DNA of 5,939 bases from DATAEK01 sp036258055 (GCA_036258055.1 DATAEK010000325.1:1-5939), one strand, 5' to 3'; positions 1-5,939 are shown, numbered from the stretch's first letter. The notes: generated by a model not told the origin, from the sequence alone. Made by a program: numbers and translations.

Positions 1-2117
1 ACCGAGATCGCCGGCATGTTCTGCCGCAGCGACTGCCACTGATCGCCGTCGTCGAACGACACCCACACCTGCGTGTCGGTACCGGCATAGAGCAGTCCCG
101 GCTGACGAGGATCCTCGCGGATCGTGTTGGCGACGGCATCCGGCGTGATGCCGGTGTTGATCTCGGTCCACGTCTTGCCGCCATCATGCGTTCGATAGAA
201 GTGCGGTGCGATCTCGTCGAGGCGCAGCGTGTTCGCGGCCGCGTAGGCGACGAGCGGATCGTGATGTCCCGCTTCGATGTTGAAGATGCGCGTCCACGGC
301 TTGATCAATGGCGGCGTGACGTTGGTCCACGTCACTCCACCGTCCCGTGTCACCTGAATGTTGCCGTCGTCGCTGCCCGCCCAGATGATCGCCAGCGAGC
401 GCGGGCTCGGACTCAGGGCGGTGATGCTGCCCATCGGCACCGGCTTCACGGTGCTCGCGTACTTCCCGGTGTTGGCGGGTACCTCCCATGTCTGGCGCGT
501 CAGATCCGGCGAAATCCGCGACCACGAGTGACCGTGGTCGATGCTCTTCCACACGACGTTCGACGCGTAGAACAGCGTCGTCCCATCGATCGGCGAAAAG
601 TGCAGCGGCATCGTCCGCACGTTGCGGTTCATCGCGCCGCCACCGGGCAGCGTGCCCGATGTGTCAGGACCGACCTGTGTCGTCTGTCCCGTGTGCCGGT
701 CGTAGCGCGAGACACCCGTTCGCTGGCTGCCGTAGACGATGTCGGGGTCGTGCGGGTCGGGCGCGGCGATGCCGTATTCCTGGATATTGACCGGATGCCA
801 GTCGTGGAACGTGATGCGGCCGTCGTCGGATCGGCTCTGGACGCACGCGCTTCCCGAGTCCTGTTGCCCGGAGCAGACGCGGTACGGAAACGCGTTGTCG
901 GTCGTGACGTGATACATCGCCGCGGTGTTCTGGTTGTACCAGTTGCTCCAGCTGCGTCCGCGATTCGCCGAGACCACCGCGCCCTGATCGGCCACGGCCA
1001 GGATGATCTGGGTGTCGTTCGGATTGATCCAGATGCGCTGGTAATCGTCGCCGCCGGGCGCGCCGCGGACGGCGCTCCACGTCAGCCCGCCGTCCAACGT
1101 GCGCCACATGACTGTTGAGGCGGTGTAAACGACTTGCGGATCTTTGGGATCGACGGTGACAGTCGGCAGGTCGCCGCCGCCGATGCGCGCGAGCGGCCGC
1201 ATGTCCTGCGTCAGTCCGGTCGGCGCGCCGGGACCGCGAATCGCCTGAAACCAGTGCGCGCCGGCGTCGGTCGACTTGTAGAAGCCGATCGGTCCTTGGC
1301 CCGGCGCGATCGCGGCGTAGAGGATGTTCGAATCGCTCGGCGCGATCGCGATGTTCGCTTGCAGAATCGCCGGCAGTCCTTCGCCGAGCTGCGTCCAGGT
1401 GGTTCCGCCGTCCGTGGACTTGAAGATGCCCATGCCGGCGTTGCCGAATCCCTGGCCCTCGATGAAGCTCTGTTGCTGCGACCACAAGGTGCCGTAGAGA
1501 ACATCGGGATTGCGCGGGTCGATCAGCACCTCGTTGGCGCTGGTGTAGTCGTCTTTGAACAGCACCTTCTCGAACGTCTGTCCGCCGTTGGTCGAGCGAA
1601 AGACCCCGCGCTCCGGATTCGGCCCGTACGGGTGTCCGAGCACGGCGACGAACAGGCGGTCGGGATTGCCGGGATCGACGGCGATGGCCGCGATCATCTG
1701 ACTATCGCGCAAGCCGAGGTGCTGCCAGGTGCGCCCTTCGTCGGTGGATTTGTAGACGCCGTTGCCAATCGCCAGATCGGGGCGGATGATGCCGGCGCCG
1801 GTACCGACGTAGATGATGTTCGGGTTCGACGGGGCGACGGCGATGGCGCCGATCGATCCGGTCGGCTGATCGTCGAAGAGCGGAACCCAGTTGGCGCCGT
1901 AGTCTGTCGATCGCCACACGCCGCCGTTGTCGAAGCCGGCGTAGAAGATGTTGGGGTGGTTCGGAACTCCCGCCAGCGCGCGGGCGCGTCCCGCACGCGT
2001 GGGGCCGATGTCGCGCCAGCGCATTTCCTGGAACGACAGGTCCTGGGCCGCGGCAGCGGGCGGACGTGTACCTGCGAGGACGAAGAGAGCGCCGGCGAGC
2101 ATCAGTAGGTCACGCAT
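1..2117 (-). CDS. Secreted Asp-box (BNR / VPS10-sortilin-like) beta-propeller protein, 3' end outside window
   Basis: The frame stays open from ATG at 2117 to the left edge, giving 705 residues without a stop. Residues 1-25 look like a Sec signal peptide: short basic start, hydrophobic stretch LLMLAGALFVLAG, then AAAAQ as a likely cleavage region. The mature part carries about eleven Asp-box motifs (S/T-x-D-x-G-x-T/S-W type), near residues 70, 124, 175, 234, 282, 340, 383, 525, 590, 643 and 687. These mark blades of one or two beta-propellers, as in the proteins usually annotated 'glycosyl hydrolase' or 'VPS10 domain-containing' in Acidobacteriota. The opening RWRDIGPTRAGRARALAG fits the conserved start of that family. 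C415 and C425 flank a GQQDSG segment matching the family's QDNG loop and may form a disulfide. Members as I recall them reach about 1000 residues, so some 250-350 may be missing. Catalysis is unproven; sialidase-type active-site residues are not evident. The product is probably exported. Confidence 0.9.
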   Translation of the reverse strand, partial: MRDLLMLAGALFVLAGTRPPAAAAQDLSFQEMRWRDIGPTRAGRARALAGVPNHPNIFYAGFDNGGVWRSTDYGANWVPLFDDQPTGSIGAIAVAPSNPNIIYVGTGAGIIRPDLAIGNGVYKSTDEGRTWQHLGLRDSQMIAAIAVDPGNPDRLFVAVLGHPYGPNPERGVFRSTNGGQTFEKVLFKDDYTSANEVLIDPRNPDVLYGTLWSQQQSFIEGQGFGNAGMGIFKSTDGGTTWTQLGEGLPAILQANIAIAPSDSNILYAAIAPGQGPIGFYKSTDAGAHWFQAIRGPGAPTGLTQDMRPLARIGGGDLPTVTVDPKDPQVVYTASTVMWRTLDGGLTWSAVRGAPGGDDYQRIWINPNDTQIILAVADQGAVVSANRGRSWSNWYNQNTAAMYHVTTDNAFPYRVCSGQQDSGSACVQSRSDDGRITFHDWHPVNIQEYGIAAPDPHDPDIVYGSQRTGVSRYDRHTGQTTQVGPDTSGTLPGGGAMNRNVRTMPLHFSPIDGTTLFYASNVVWKSIDHGHSWSRISPDLTRQTWEVPANTGKYASTVKPVPMGSITALSPSPRSLAIIWAGSDDGNIQVTRDGGVTWTNVTPPLIKPWTRIFNIEAGHHDPLVAYAAANTLRLDEIAPHFYRTHDGGKTWTEINTGITPDAVANTIREDPRQPGLLYAGTDTQVWVSFDDGDQWQSLRQNMPAIS

Positions 2118-2150
2118 GCGCGTTATAGTAGCGCGCTCGACCCGGGACCA
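2118..2150 (-). promoter_or_regulatory. Possible promoter of the Asp-box gene, maybe leaderless
   Basis: On the minus strand TACTATAAC lies at 2130-2122. Its TATAAC hexamer matches the -10 consensus at five of six positions and ends four bases before the ATG at 2117. A poor -35 candidate, TGGTCC, sits 17 bp upstream at 2150-2145. Transcription from this box would begin at or next to the ATG, and no Shine-Dalgarno sequence precedes it, so a leaderless mRNA is plausible. An imperfect inverted repeat (CCCGG/CCGGG outer arms, CACG/CGTG inner arms, 2141-2168) overlaps the -35 area and could be an operator. This rests on the sequence match alone. Confidence 0.35.
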
Positions 2151-2173
2151 CGATCTCACGTGACCGGGCCTGG

Positions 2174-2188
2174 CGGACGTGCCGTCCG
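2174..2188 (-). terminator. Short hairpin after the dehydrogenase gene, terminator-like without a T tract
   Basis: CGGACG and CGTCCG form a perfect 6-bp stem around a 3-base loop, about 40 bases past the dehydrogenase stop codon. No run of T follows on the minus strand, so it is not a canonical intrinsic terminator. In high-GC genomes such a hairpin may still help end or protect the transcript, or it may be chance. Confidence 0.25.
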
Positions 2189-2228
2189 AGACCTTGACGC
2201 GAGCTGAAGAAGAGATCCGTCGAACTGC

Positions 2229-3461
2229 TCAGCCTCCCGGTGCTCGAGACGCGAGCGATTCGGGATTGACCACGTGGATCGGACTGCCCGCGGCGTAGGC
2301 AAGAATCTGATTGAAGATGTCCGAGAATTGCACGTCGTATTCCTCCCGCGTGACGTATCCGATGTGCGGCGTGCAGACGACATTCGGCATGCCGAGCAGC
2401 GCGTGGCTCGGATCGGTCAGCGGCTCCTCCTCGTAGACATCCACCGCCGCCATCCCCGGACGGCCCGCTCGCAGCGCGTCGACTAGCGCGCCAGGCGCGA
2501 TGAGCCCGGCGCGGCTCGTGTTGACCAGGAGTGCCGTCGGCTTCATGCGCCCGAGATCCGCCGCCGTCACGATGCCCCGAGTCGCCTCGACCAGCCGCAT
2601 GTGCAGTGAGATGACGTCGCACTCGCCGAAGAACTCCTCTTTGCTCCAGGCGACGGCATAGCCATCCTCGCGCGCCCGAGCGCGCGCCGCCTCGCGCGCC
2701 CACACGCACACCTTCATGCCGAACGCTTTGCCGTAGCCGGCCACCACTCCGCCGATCCGCCCATAGCCGTAGATGCCAAGCGTCTTTCCGCGCAACGTGG
2801 CGCCCACGCCGATCTGCCAGGCCCCTCGCTCGAGCGCTGCGACCTGTGCCGGAATCTGACGCATCGCCGCGAGCACCAGCGCCCAGGTCAACTCCGCGGT
2901 GGCATAGGATGGCGTGTCCGCGTGCTGGTCCGACGAGACGATCACGCCTTGGTGCGTGCAGGCATCGATATCGATATGAGGATAGACACTGCGCTGGCTG
3001 ATCAGCCGGAGCTTTGGAAGCCGTGACAGGAGCGGCGCCTGGATCTTCGTTCGCTCGCGGATTAGAACCAGCACTTCGCTGTCTTTGAGCCGGTCGGCGA
3101 GCGTGTCCACGTCCTCGACGTGATCGTTCCAGATCGTGACGTCGAACGGCGCCAGCTTGGCAAAGCACGGCAGCGTGTGCAGGGTGTCGAAGTAGTCGTC
3201 CAGAATCGACACCGTAATCGGGCGGCGATCGCGCACGGCGCGGCCGAGCGGCGTCAAGCAGACCCGCGCCGGGTTCGAGTCGCCTTCGCCGGTCAGCAAG
3301 ATCACGAGACCATCGCTGCTGGCGTCCTCCCAGATCGGCATGCGCGGACAGGAGGTCCGCCAGGCCGCCATGGTCTCGTCGTAGGTGCGCGGGCGCTCGG
3401 CGATCCAGTTGAGGAGCTCGAGCGTCAGCGCGCTCGGCGGCGACGGCTGGATGCGACGCAT
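2229..3461 (-). CDS. D-2-hydroxyacid dehydrogenase with N-terminal winged-helix-like extension
   Basis: The 410-residue product has two parts. Residues 81-410 form a full NAD(P)-dependent D-2-hydroxyacid dehydrogenase, a family that interconverts 2-oxoacids and D-2-hydroxyacids in the cytoplasm. The Rossmann glycine motif GYGRIG is at 232-237. The catalytic triad by family position is R317 (NTSRAG), E346 (before P347 in DVYEEEP) and H366 (TPHIGY). The R-to-E spacing of 29 equals that of E. coli phosphoglycerate dehydrogenase. After the second Rossmann strand the sequence reads WAREAAR, without the acidic residue typical of NAD-specific members, so NADP use is possible. Residues 1-80 are extra: PPSALTLELLNWIAERPRTYDETMAAWRTSC then LTPLGRAVRDRR resembles a small winged-helix protein. 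ATG 3461 is chosen because it includes this conserved-looking part; no clear Shine-Dalgarno precedes it. A GTG at 3236 would give the enzyme alone. The substrate cannot be predicted. Confidence 0.92.
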   Translation of the reverse strand: MRRIQPSPPSALTLELLNWIAERPRTYDETMAAWRTSCPRMPIWEDASSDGLVILLTGEGDSNPARVCLTPLGRAVRDRRPITVSILDDYFDTLHTLPCFAKLAPFDVTIWNDHVEDVDTLADRLKDSEVLVLIRERTKIQAPLLSRLPKLRLISQRSVYPHIDIDACTHQGVIVSSDQHADTPSYATAELTWALVLAAMRQIPAQVAALERGAWQIGVGATLRGKTLGIYGYGRIGGVVAGYGKAFGMKVCVWAREAARARAREDGYAVAWSKEEFFGECDVISLHMRLVEATRGIVTAADLGRMKPTALLVNTSRAGLIAPGALVDALRAGRPGMAAVDVYEEEPLTDPSHALLGMPNVVCTPHIGYVTREEYDVQFSDIFNQILAYAAGSPIHVVNPESLASRAPGG

Positions 3462-3571
3462 ACGGGAGATTTACGGTCCGTTTCCGACTTGGCCGACGAT
3501 AGGGGCGTCAAGGCTGTTTCACTACTAGGATAAGGCGTGTACTGGGTCGATGTGAGGATTCTCGAGCAGTT

Positions 3572-3609
3572 CAGGCGATGAACCTCGCCTGGTGGCCTGG
3601 CCACTAGGC
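3572..3609 (-). terminator. Two overlapping inverted repeats at the end of the acetyltransferase gene
   Basis: Two hairpins share bases here. The first (3587-3609) has 9-bp arms with one G.T pair and a 5-base loop, and it covers the stop codon at 3606-3604. The second (3572-3591) is a perfect 7-bp stem, CAGGCGA/TCGCCTG, with a 6-base loop, starting 12 bases after the stop. They overlap at 3587-3591, so both cannot form fully at once. No T tract follows on the minus strand. A transcript-end or stability role is an inference. The rest of this 142-bp gap, up to 3462, has a TTGACG hexamer (minus strand, 3512-3507) but no -10 box at proper spacing, so I call no promoter for the dehydrogenase. Confidence 0.3.
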
Positions 3610-4476
3610 CGACCGGGCCCGCGCGGCGAAGAGCAGATGCCCGCCGGCGGCGCGGAAGCCGAGCGTCTGCAGACACTGTCCCGAGATTTCCGCCGGGTGG
3701 ACCTTCGAGAACCGGAAGGTCCCCATGCCCTGCGCGCGGAGTCGAGCGAGCAGCTGCGCAAAACGGGCCCCGCCGTCCTCGACGAACGAGCGGAGCGACA
3801 CGATTTCCGCCGTCTTTTCCGATGTCCCCTGTCGCTCCCGTCGCTCTATATAAAGGATGCAGGCCTCGATTTCCGTCTCCGAGGCGACCGCAAGCCCGGC
3901 GATCTCCTCCTTCCGTGCCGTCAGCGTCTCGACCGACCGCTCCCAGCAGGTCTGCGGAGCCTCCTCCAGCAAGCCATTGGCGGCGAGGTCGTCGACCGTG
4001 ATCGGGATCATGAACTTCCCCGTGGCCTCTCCGACATCTGTGATTTCACCGTCGAATAGGTAGTCGGTCAGGACCGCTTCCTGGACGTATTCGGTAGCGC
4101 AGAACAGCCCGCAGGCAGGAGCGAGAGACTCGGGGACTTCGGCGACGATTCGGGGTGGACCGAGAATCGCGAGCTTCGAGCCGAGCGACGTGAGCAGGTG
4201 ACGGCCATGACCCTGCCGCCGATGATCGGGATGGACCGCGATCTTGTGGACGAGGGTACCGGAGGGCCGCTTGGCGCCGATCAGGACGCCGATTGGGTCG
4301 GAGCCCGACAAGGCGACCATGCAGCTGCTGCACCAGACCTGAAGGTCGCGGATCGACCGCTTGAAGGCGGCCGGCGTCATGGGAGGCTCGTCGGGATAGT
4401 ACGGAGACCAGCAGCGATTCAGCGCGTCGACGAGGAGCGCGATGTCGTCGGTGCGACAGAAACGGTATGCAGACAT
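3604..4476 (-). CDS. GNAT-family N-acetyltransferase, probably two tandem GNAT folds
   Basis: The product has 290 residues. GNAT enzymes move the acetyl group of acetyl-CoA to an amine, usually in the cytoplasm. Residues 1-145 hold the clear domain: strand LVHKIAVHPDH, then the CoA pyrophosphate loop RRQGHG at 86-91 (pattern R/Q-x-x-G-x-G/A) and the following helix GRHLLTSLGSKLA. Residues about 160-290 look like a second, degenerate GNAT half: an EIEACILYI strand, EIVSLRSFV, a helix ARFAQLLARLRAQG, then HPAEISGQCLQTLGFRAAGGHLLFA, which resembles the usual C-terminal 'lGF' segment but lacks the glycine loop. I chose ATG 4476. The frame continues upstream to GTG 4680, but those 68 residues are translation of the intergenic repeats. 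No usable Shine-Dalgarno is present; repeat copy A ends one base before the ATG. The gene is 228 bp from the gene upstream. The acceptor substrate is unknown. Confidence 0.85.
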   Translation of the reverse strand: MSAYRFCRTDDIALLVDALNRCWSPYYPDEPPMTPAAFKRSIRDLQVWCSSCMVALSGSDPIGVLIGAKRPSGTLVHKIAVHPDHRRQGHGRHLLTSLGSKLAILGPPRIVAEVPESLAPACGLFCATEYVQEAVLTDYLFDGEITDVGEATGKFMIPITVDDLAANGLLEEAPQTCWERSVETLTARKEEIAGLAVASETEIEACILYIERRERQGTSEKTAEIVSLRSFVEDGGARFAQLLARLRAQGMGTFRFSKVHPAEISGQCLQTLGFRAAGGHLLFAARARSA

Positions 4477-4477
4477 C

Positions 4478-4579
4478 CTAGACCGGGGGGCTTCGCCCCG
4501 CCGGACCCCCCAACGCCGTCGCTCGCGGGGACCCCGTTGCCCCGCTCCGCTCCGGCGGGCGCGCCTGTGGCGCGCCTGG
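4478..4579 (-). repeat. Copy A of ~103-bp GC-rich palindromic repeat
   Basis: This is the best-formed copy. It is bounded by CTAGACC (4478-4484) and GGTCTAG (4578-4584), a perfect 7-bp inverted repeat extendable to 9 of 10 bases. Inside are two hairpins: GGGGC-TTC-GCCCC at 4487-4499, and two GGCGCGCC octamers (4558-4565, 4569-4576) separated by TGT that pair as an 8-bp stem. Its core 4515-4559 matches copy B at 44 of 45 positions and copy C at 39 of 45. Apart from the terminal CTAG it contains no stop triplet in any of six frames. Read on the minus strand it encodes PAGAERGNGVPASDG, close to the peptide encoded by copy C. The sequence contains no transposase, so any mobility would need help in trans. 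Confidence 0.9.
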
Positions 4580-4580
4580 T

Positions 4581-4680
4581 CTAGACCGGGGGCCTCGCCT
4601 CGCGGATCCCCAATGCCGTCGCTCGCGGGGACCCCGTTGCCCTGCTCCGCTCCGGCGGGGCGCGCGTCAGGCCCGCCCAC
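4581..4680 (-). repeat. Copy B of ~103-bp GC-rich palindromic repeat, tandem to copy A
   Basis: It begins with the same CTAGACCGGGGG (4581-4592) as copy A, sharing the junction CTAG. Its core is 4615-4659. The left part is three bases shorter than in copies A and C. The right end is divergent: the GGCGCGCC octamer pair is lost and only a weaker GGGCG/CGCCC stem (4658-4662 with 4674-4678) remains, so the right boundary is approximate. The minus strand reads PAGAEQGNGVPASDG. Copies A and B are in the same orientation, 100-103 bp apart, and fill the gap between the stress-protein gene and the acetyltransferase gene. Confidence 0.85.
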
Positions 4681-4704
4681 AAGGCTCCGGCGAGATCGGT
4701 CAGC

Positions 4705-5939
4705 CTAGCGTTGTTCGCCGGACGCGCTGCGCGCGGTCAGCGGGCTCACCTCGTTGAGATGGCCGCTCCCATTGCCGGCCGGCGTCACGTTCGAGGCTGC
4801 ACCGCTGGCGTCCAGCCCCGTCGCCGGCGCAGGCTTCGCTCCCGGCCCGGAGTAATTCGCGATCATCTCGGCCATCATCCGCTTGCCGATCTCGATGCCC
4901 TCCTCGACGAGCGCAAGGTCGATCGACGCGGCGGCGCGCTCCCGCGCAAGCTCCTCGATCCGCTCCTGCGTCTTGGTGCGCATGAACCCGGCTGGAACGC
5001 GGAAGATCCGCTGCGTCGCGTCGTCCGTCCAGTCGAACGCCGAGATCAGCGGGTTCTTTTTGTCGTCGCGGGCAATGAGCTTGGCCTCGGTTCCTGGACC
5101 GGGGGACTTTGCCCCTCCGGACGCCCCATTGCCGTCGCTCACGGGGACTCCTTCGCCCTGCACCGCTCCGGCGGGGCGCGTTTTTGGCGCGCCTGGCGAC
5201 AAATTGGCAGAGGGCGCTTTGATGTCGAGTGGCGCTCCAGTCTCCTCCTCGATCACCTGACGGGCGAACTCGAGCGTGATCGCGTCGAGCTTCTTCATGC
5301 GCGCGCGCTTTTCGACACGCGCCTTCACGCGCCGGCGCTGATAGGCGTTCTTCATGGTCCAGAGGCCCTTCCTGGCTTCCTCCGACCATCGGAGCTTGCG
5401 CCCGTCGTAGGTGGTCTCCTCCTGGAGACCTCCTTCCACCTCCGCGATCCTTTCGATCATCCCCTGGGAGATCACTTCGAAATCCGCGGCGCCGCAGACA
5501 GTGCACCTCACGGGGTCGCTCTGCGTGGCCGTGACGCCGCACGCCCGGCACATCGACACCGGGCCTGACTTCGCCCGCTCGAGAGCCACGGCTTCAGCCA
5601 GCGCCTGGGTCGCGGCCGACGCGCTCTTCGGCATGAACCTGTCCATCGCCTCGTCGATCACCGCAGTGGTGATGACCGAATGCCCCTTCTCGAGCGCCAG
5701 GCGAAGGACCCCGGTCCGTGCGATTCCCTTGACTTGCTCGGGAACGTGCTTCATGCGCTCCTCGGCCTCGGGCGTCCATCGGACGGTCTCCTCGGCGTGC
5801 ACGTCGAGGCGTGGTACCTCGACGCGGGTGGAGAGCAGGACATCGCAGGGCGCGGCGCGGAGAATGTTCTCCGCGTTGCTCCCCAGCCCCGTCTCGTCCT
5901 TCGAGCTGTGAACCCCGATCCGCCCCAGCATGATGAGCC
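4705..5939 (-). CDS. Universal stress protein / zinc-ribbon / triple PCP_red-like protein, 5' end outside window
   Basis: The frame is open to the right edge. The ATG at 5931 is not the start: the upstream codons plus MLGRIG form a conserved USP strand (LIMLGRIG), so the N-terminal ~100 or more residues are outside. Numbering from that Met, residues 1-38 finish a universal stress protein domain, with the nucleotide-loop glycines G3, G6 and G17-S18 (one residue longer than the usual G-x2-G-x9-G-S/T) and ENILRAAPCDVLL. Three helical units resembling PCP_red, the small domain ending light-independent protochlorophyllide reductase subunit BchB, follow at about 50-98 (RWTPEAEERM), 180-230 (RWSEEARKGL) and 300-355 (DWTDDATQRI). 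A zinc ribbon C128-x2-C131...C143-x2-C146 lies between units 1 and 2. Residues ~245-280 are encoded by repeat copy C. The tail after 360 is low-complexity. Likely a cytoplasmic stress or redox-related protein; function unknown. Confidence 0.88.
   Translation of the reverse strand, partial: LIMLGRIGVHSSKDETGLGSNAENILRAAPCDVLLSTRVEVPRLDVHAEETVRWTPEAEERMKHVPEQVKGIARTGVLRLALEKGHSVITTAVIDEAMDRFMPKSASAATQALAEAVALERAKSGPVSMCRACGVTATQSDPVRCTVCGAADFEVISQGMIERIAEVEGGLQEETTYDGRKLRWSEEARKGLWTMKNAYQRRRVKARVEKRARMKKLDAITLEFARQVIEEETGAPLDIKAPSANLSPGAPKTRPAGAVQGEGVPVSDGNGASGGAKSPGPGTEAKLIARDDKKNPLISAFDWTDDATQRIFRVPAGFMRTKTQERIEELARERAAASIDLALVEEGIEIGKRMMAEMIANYSGPGAKPAPATGLDASGAASNVTPAGNGSGHLNEVSPLTARSASGEQR
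5094..5196 (-). repeat. Copy C of the palindromic repeat, inside a coding sequence
   Basis: This copy has the same orientation as A and B. Its core 5131-5175 matches copy A at 39 of 45 positions, and its left part is the same length as in A. The right hairpin persists as GGCGCG (5175-5180) pairing with CGCGCC (5188-5193). The outer CTAG ends have become CTGG on the left and are lost on the right. It lies wholly within the stress-protein gene and encodes a Pro/Gly/Ala-rich segment (RPAGAVQGEGVPVSDG and flanks, residues ~245-280) between the second and third PCP_red-like units, keeping the frame open. Confidence 0.88.

Noticed and set aside
186..2108. Long plus-strand open frames (186-1118 and 1134-2108) opposite the Asp-box gene
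   Set aside because: Their translations are Arg/Val/Asp-rich with no domain, and the minus-strand frame shows a signal peptide and eleven Asp boxes. They are antisense shadows of high-GC coding DNA.
2110..3168. Second minus-strand frame overlapping the dehydrogenase gene
   Set aside because: Arg/Gly/Ala-rich low-complexity translation overlapping a gene with an intact catalytic triad; a frame shadow.
3592..4059. Plus-strand open frame of 155 codons opposite the acetyltransferase
   Set aside because: It lies over the C-terminal half of the minus-strand GNAT gene and shows no domain; an antisense shadow.
4477..4680. N-terminal extension of the acetyltransferase from GTG 4680
   Set aside because: The extra 68 residues translate repeat copies B and A in changing frames and contain no GNAT sequence. 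The domain begins right after ATG 4476.
4478..4680. CRISPR array or insertion sequence
   Set aside because: Only two adjacent ~100-bp units without spacers, so not CRISPR. There is no transposase, so not an autonomous insertion sequence.
4711..5568. Plus-strand open frame of 285 codons opposite the stress-protein gene
   Set aside because: No recognisable domain. The opposite strand encodes a clear USP tail, zinc ribbon and PCP_red-like units.
1..5939. A single operon or defence/biosynthetic cluster of all four genes
   Set aside because: Same strand, but gaps of 111-228 bp, terminator-like hairpins, and no shared pathway or known defence or biosynthetic domain.

Overview
The window looks like chromosomal DNA from a high-GC, free-living, probably soil or sediment bacterium. 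Four real genes are visible, all on the minus strand. A large secreted Asp-box (VPS10/sortilin-like) protein is a type common in Acidobacteriota and relatives. The universal-stress/PCP_red/zinc-ribbon protein recalls uncultured lineages such as Rokubacteria/Methylomirabilota. The hydroxyacid dehydrogenase resembles proteobacterial enzymes. I cannot fix the phylum from this.

Layout in transcription order (right to left): (1) 5939-4705, the 3' part of a gene whose product has the end of a universal stress protein domain, a four-cysteine zinc ribbon and three PCP_red-like helical units; its 5' end lies off the right edge. (2) 4704-4477, a gap filled almost entirely by two tandem copies of a ~100-bp GC-rich repeat. 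(3) 4476-3604, a probable two-domain GNAT acetyltransferase. (4) 3603-3462, a 142-bp gap with two overlapping inverted repeats. (5) 3461-2229, a D-2-hydroxyacid dehydrogenase with an ~80-residue winged-helix-like N-terminal extension. (6) 2228-2118, a 111-bp gap with a terminator-like hairpin and a -10-like box. (7) 2117-1, a secreted Asp-box propeller protein cut by the left edge.

The genes share orientation, but gaps of 111 to 228 bp and unrelated functions argue against one operon. There is no clear pathway linking them. No tRNA, rRNA, CRISPR array, transposase or phage gene was seen.

The most distinctive signal is the ~103-bp repeat family. Two copies sit between genes, and a third sits in frame inside the stress-protein gene, where it encodes about 36 low-complexity residues between two conserved domains. 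This resembles the behaviour of protein-coding palindromic elements known from Rickettsia. The second distinctive feature is the apparent winged-helix/dehydrogenase fusion.
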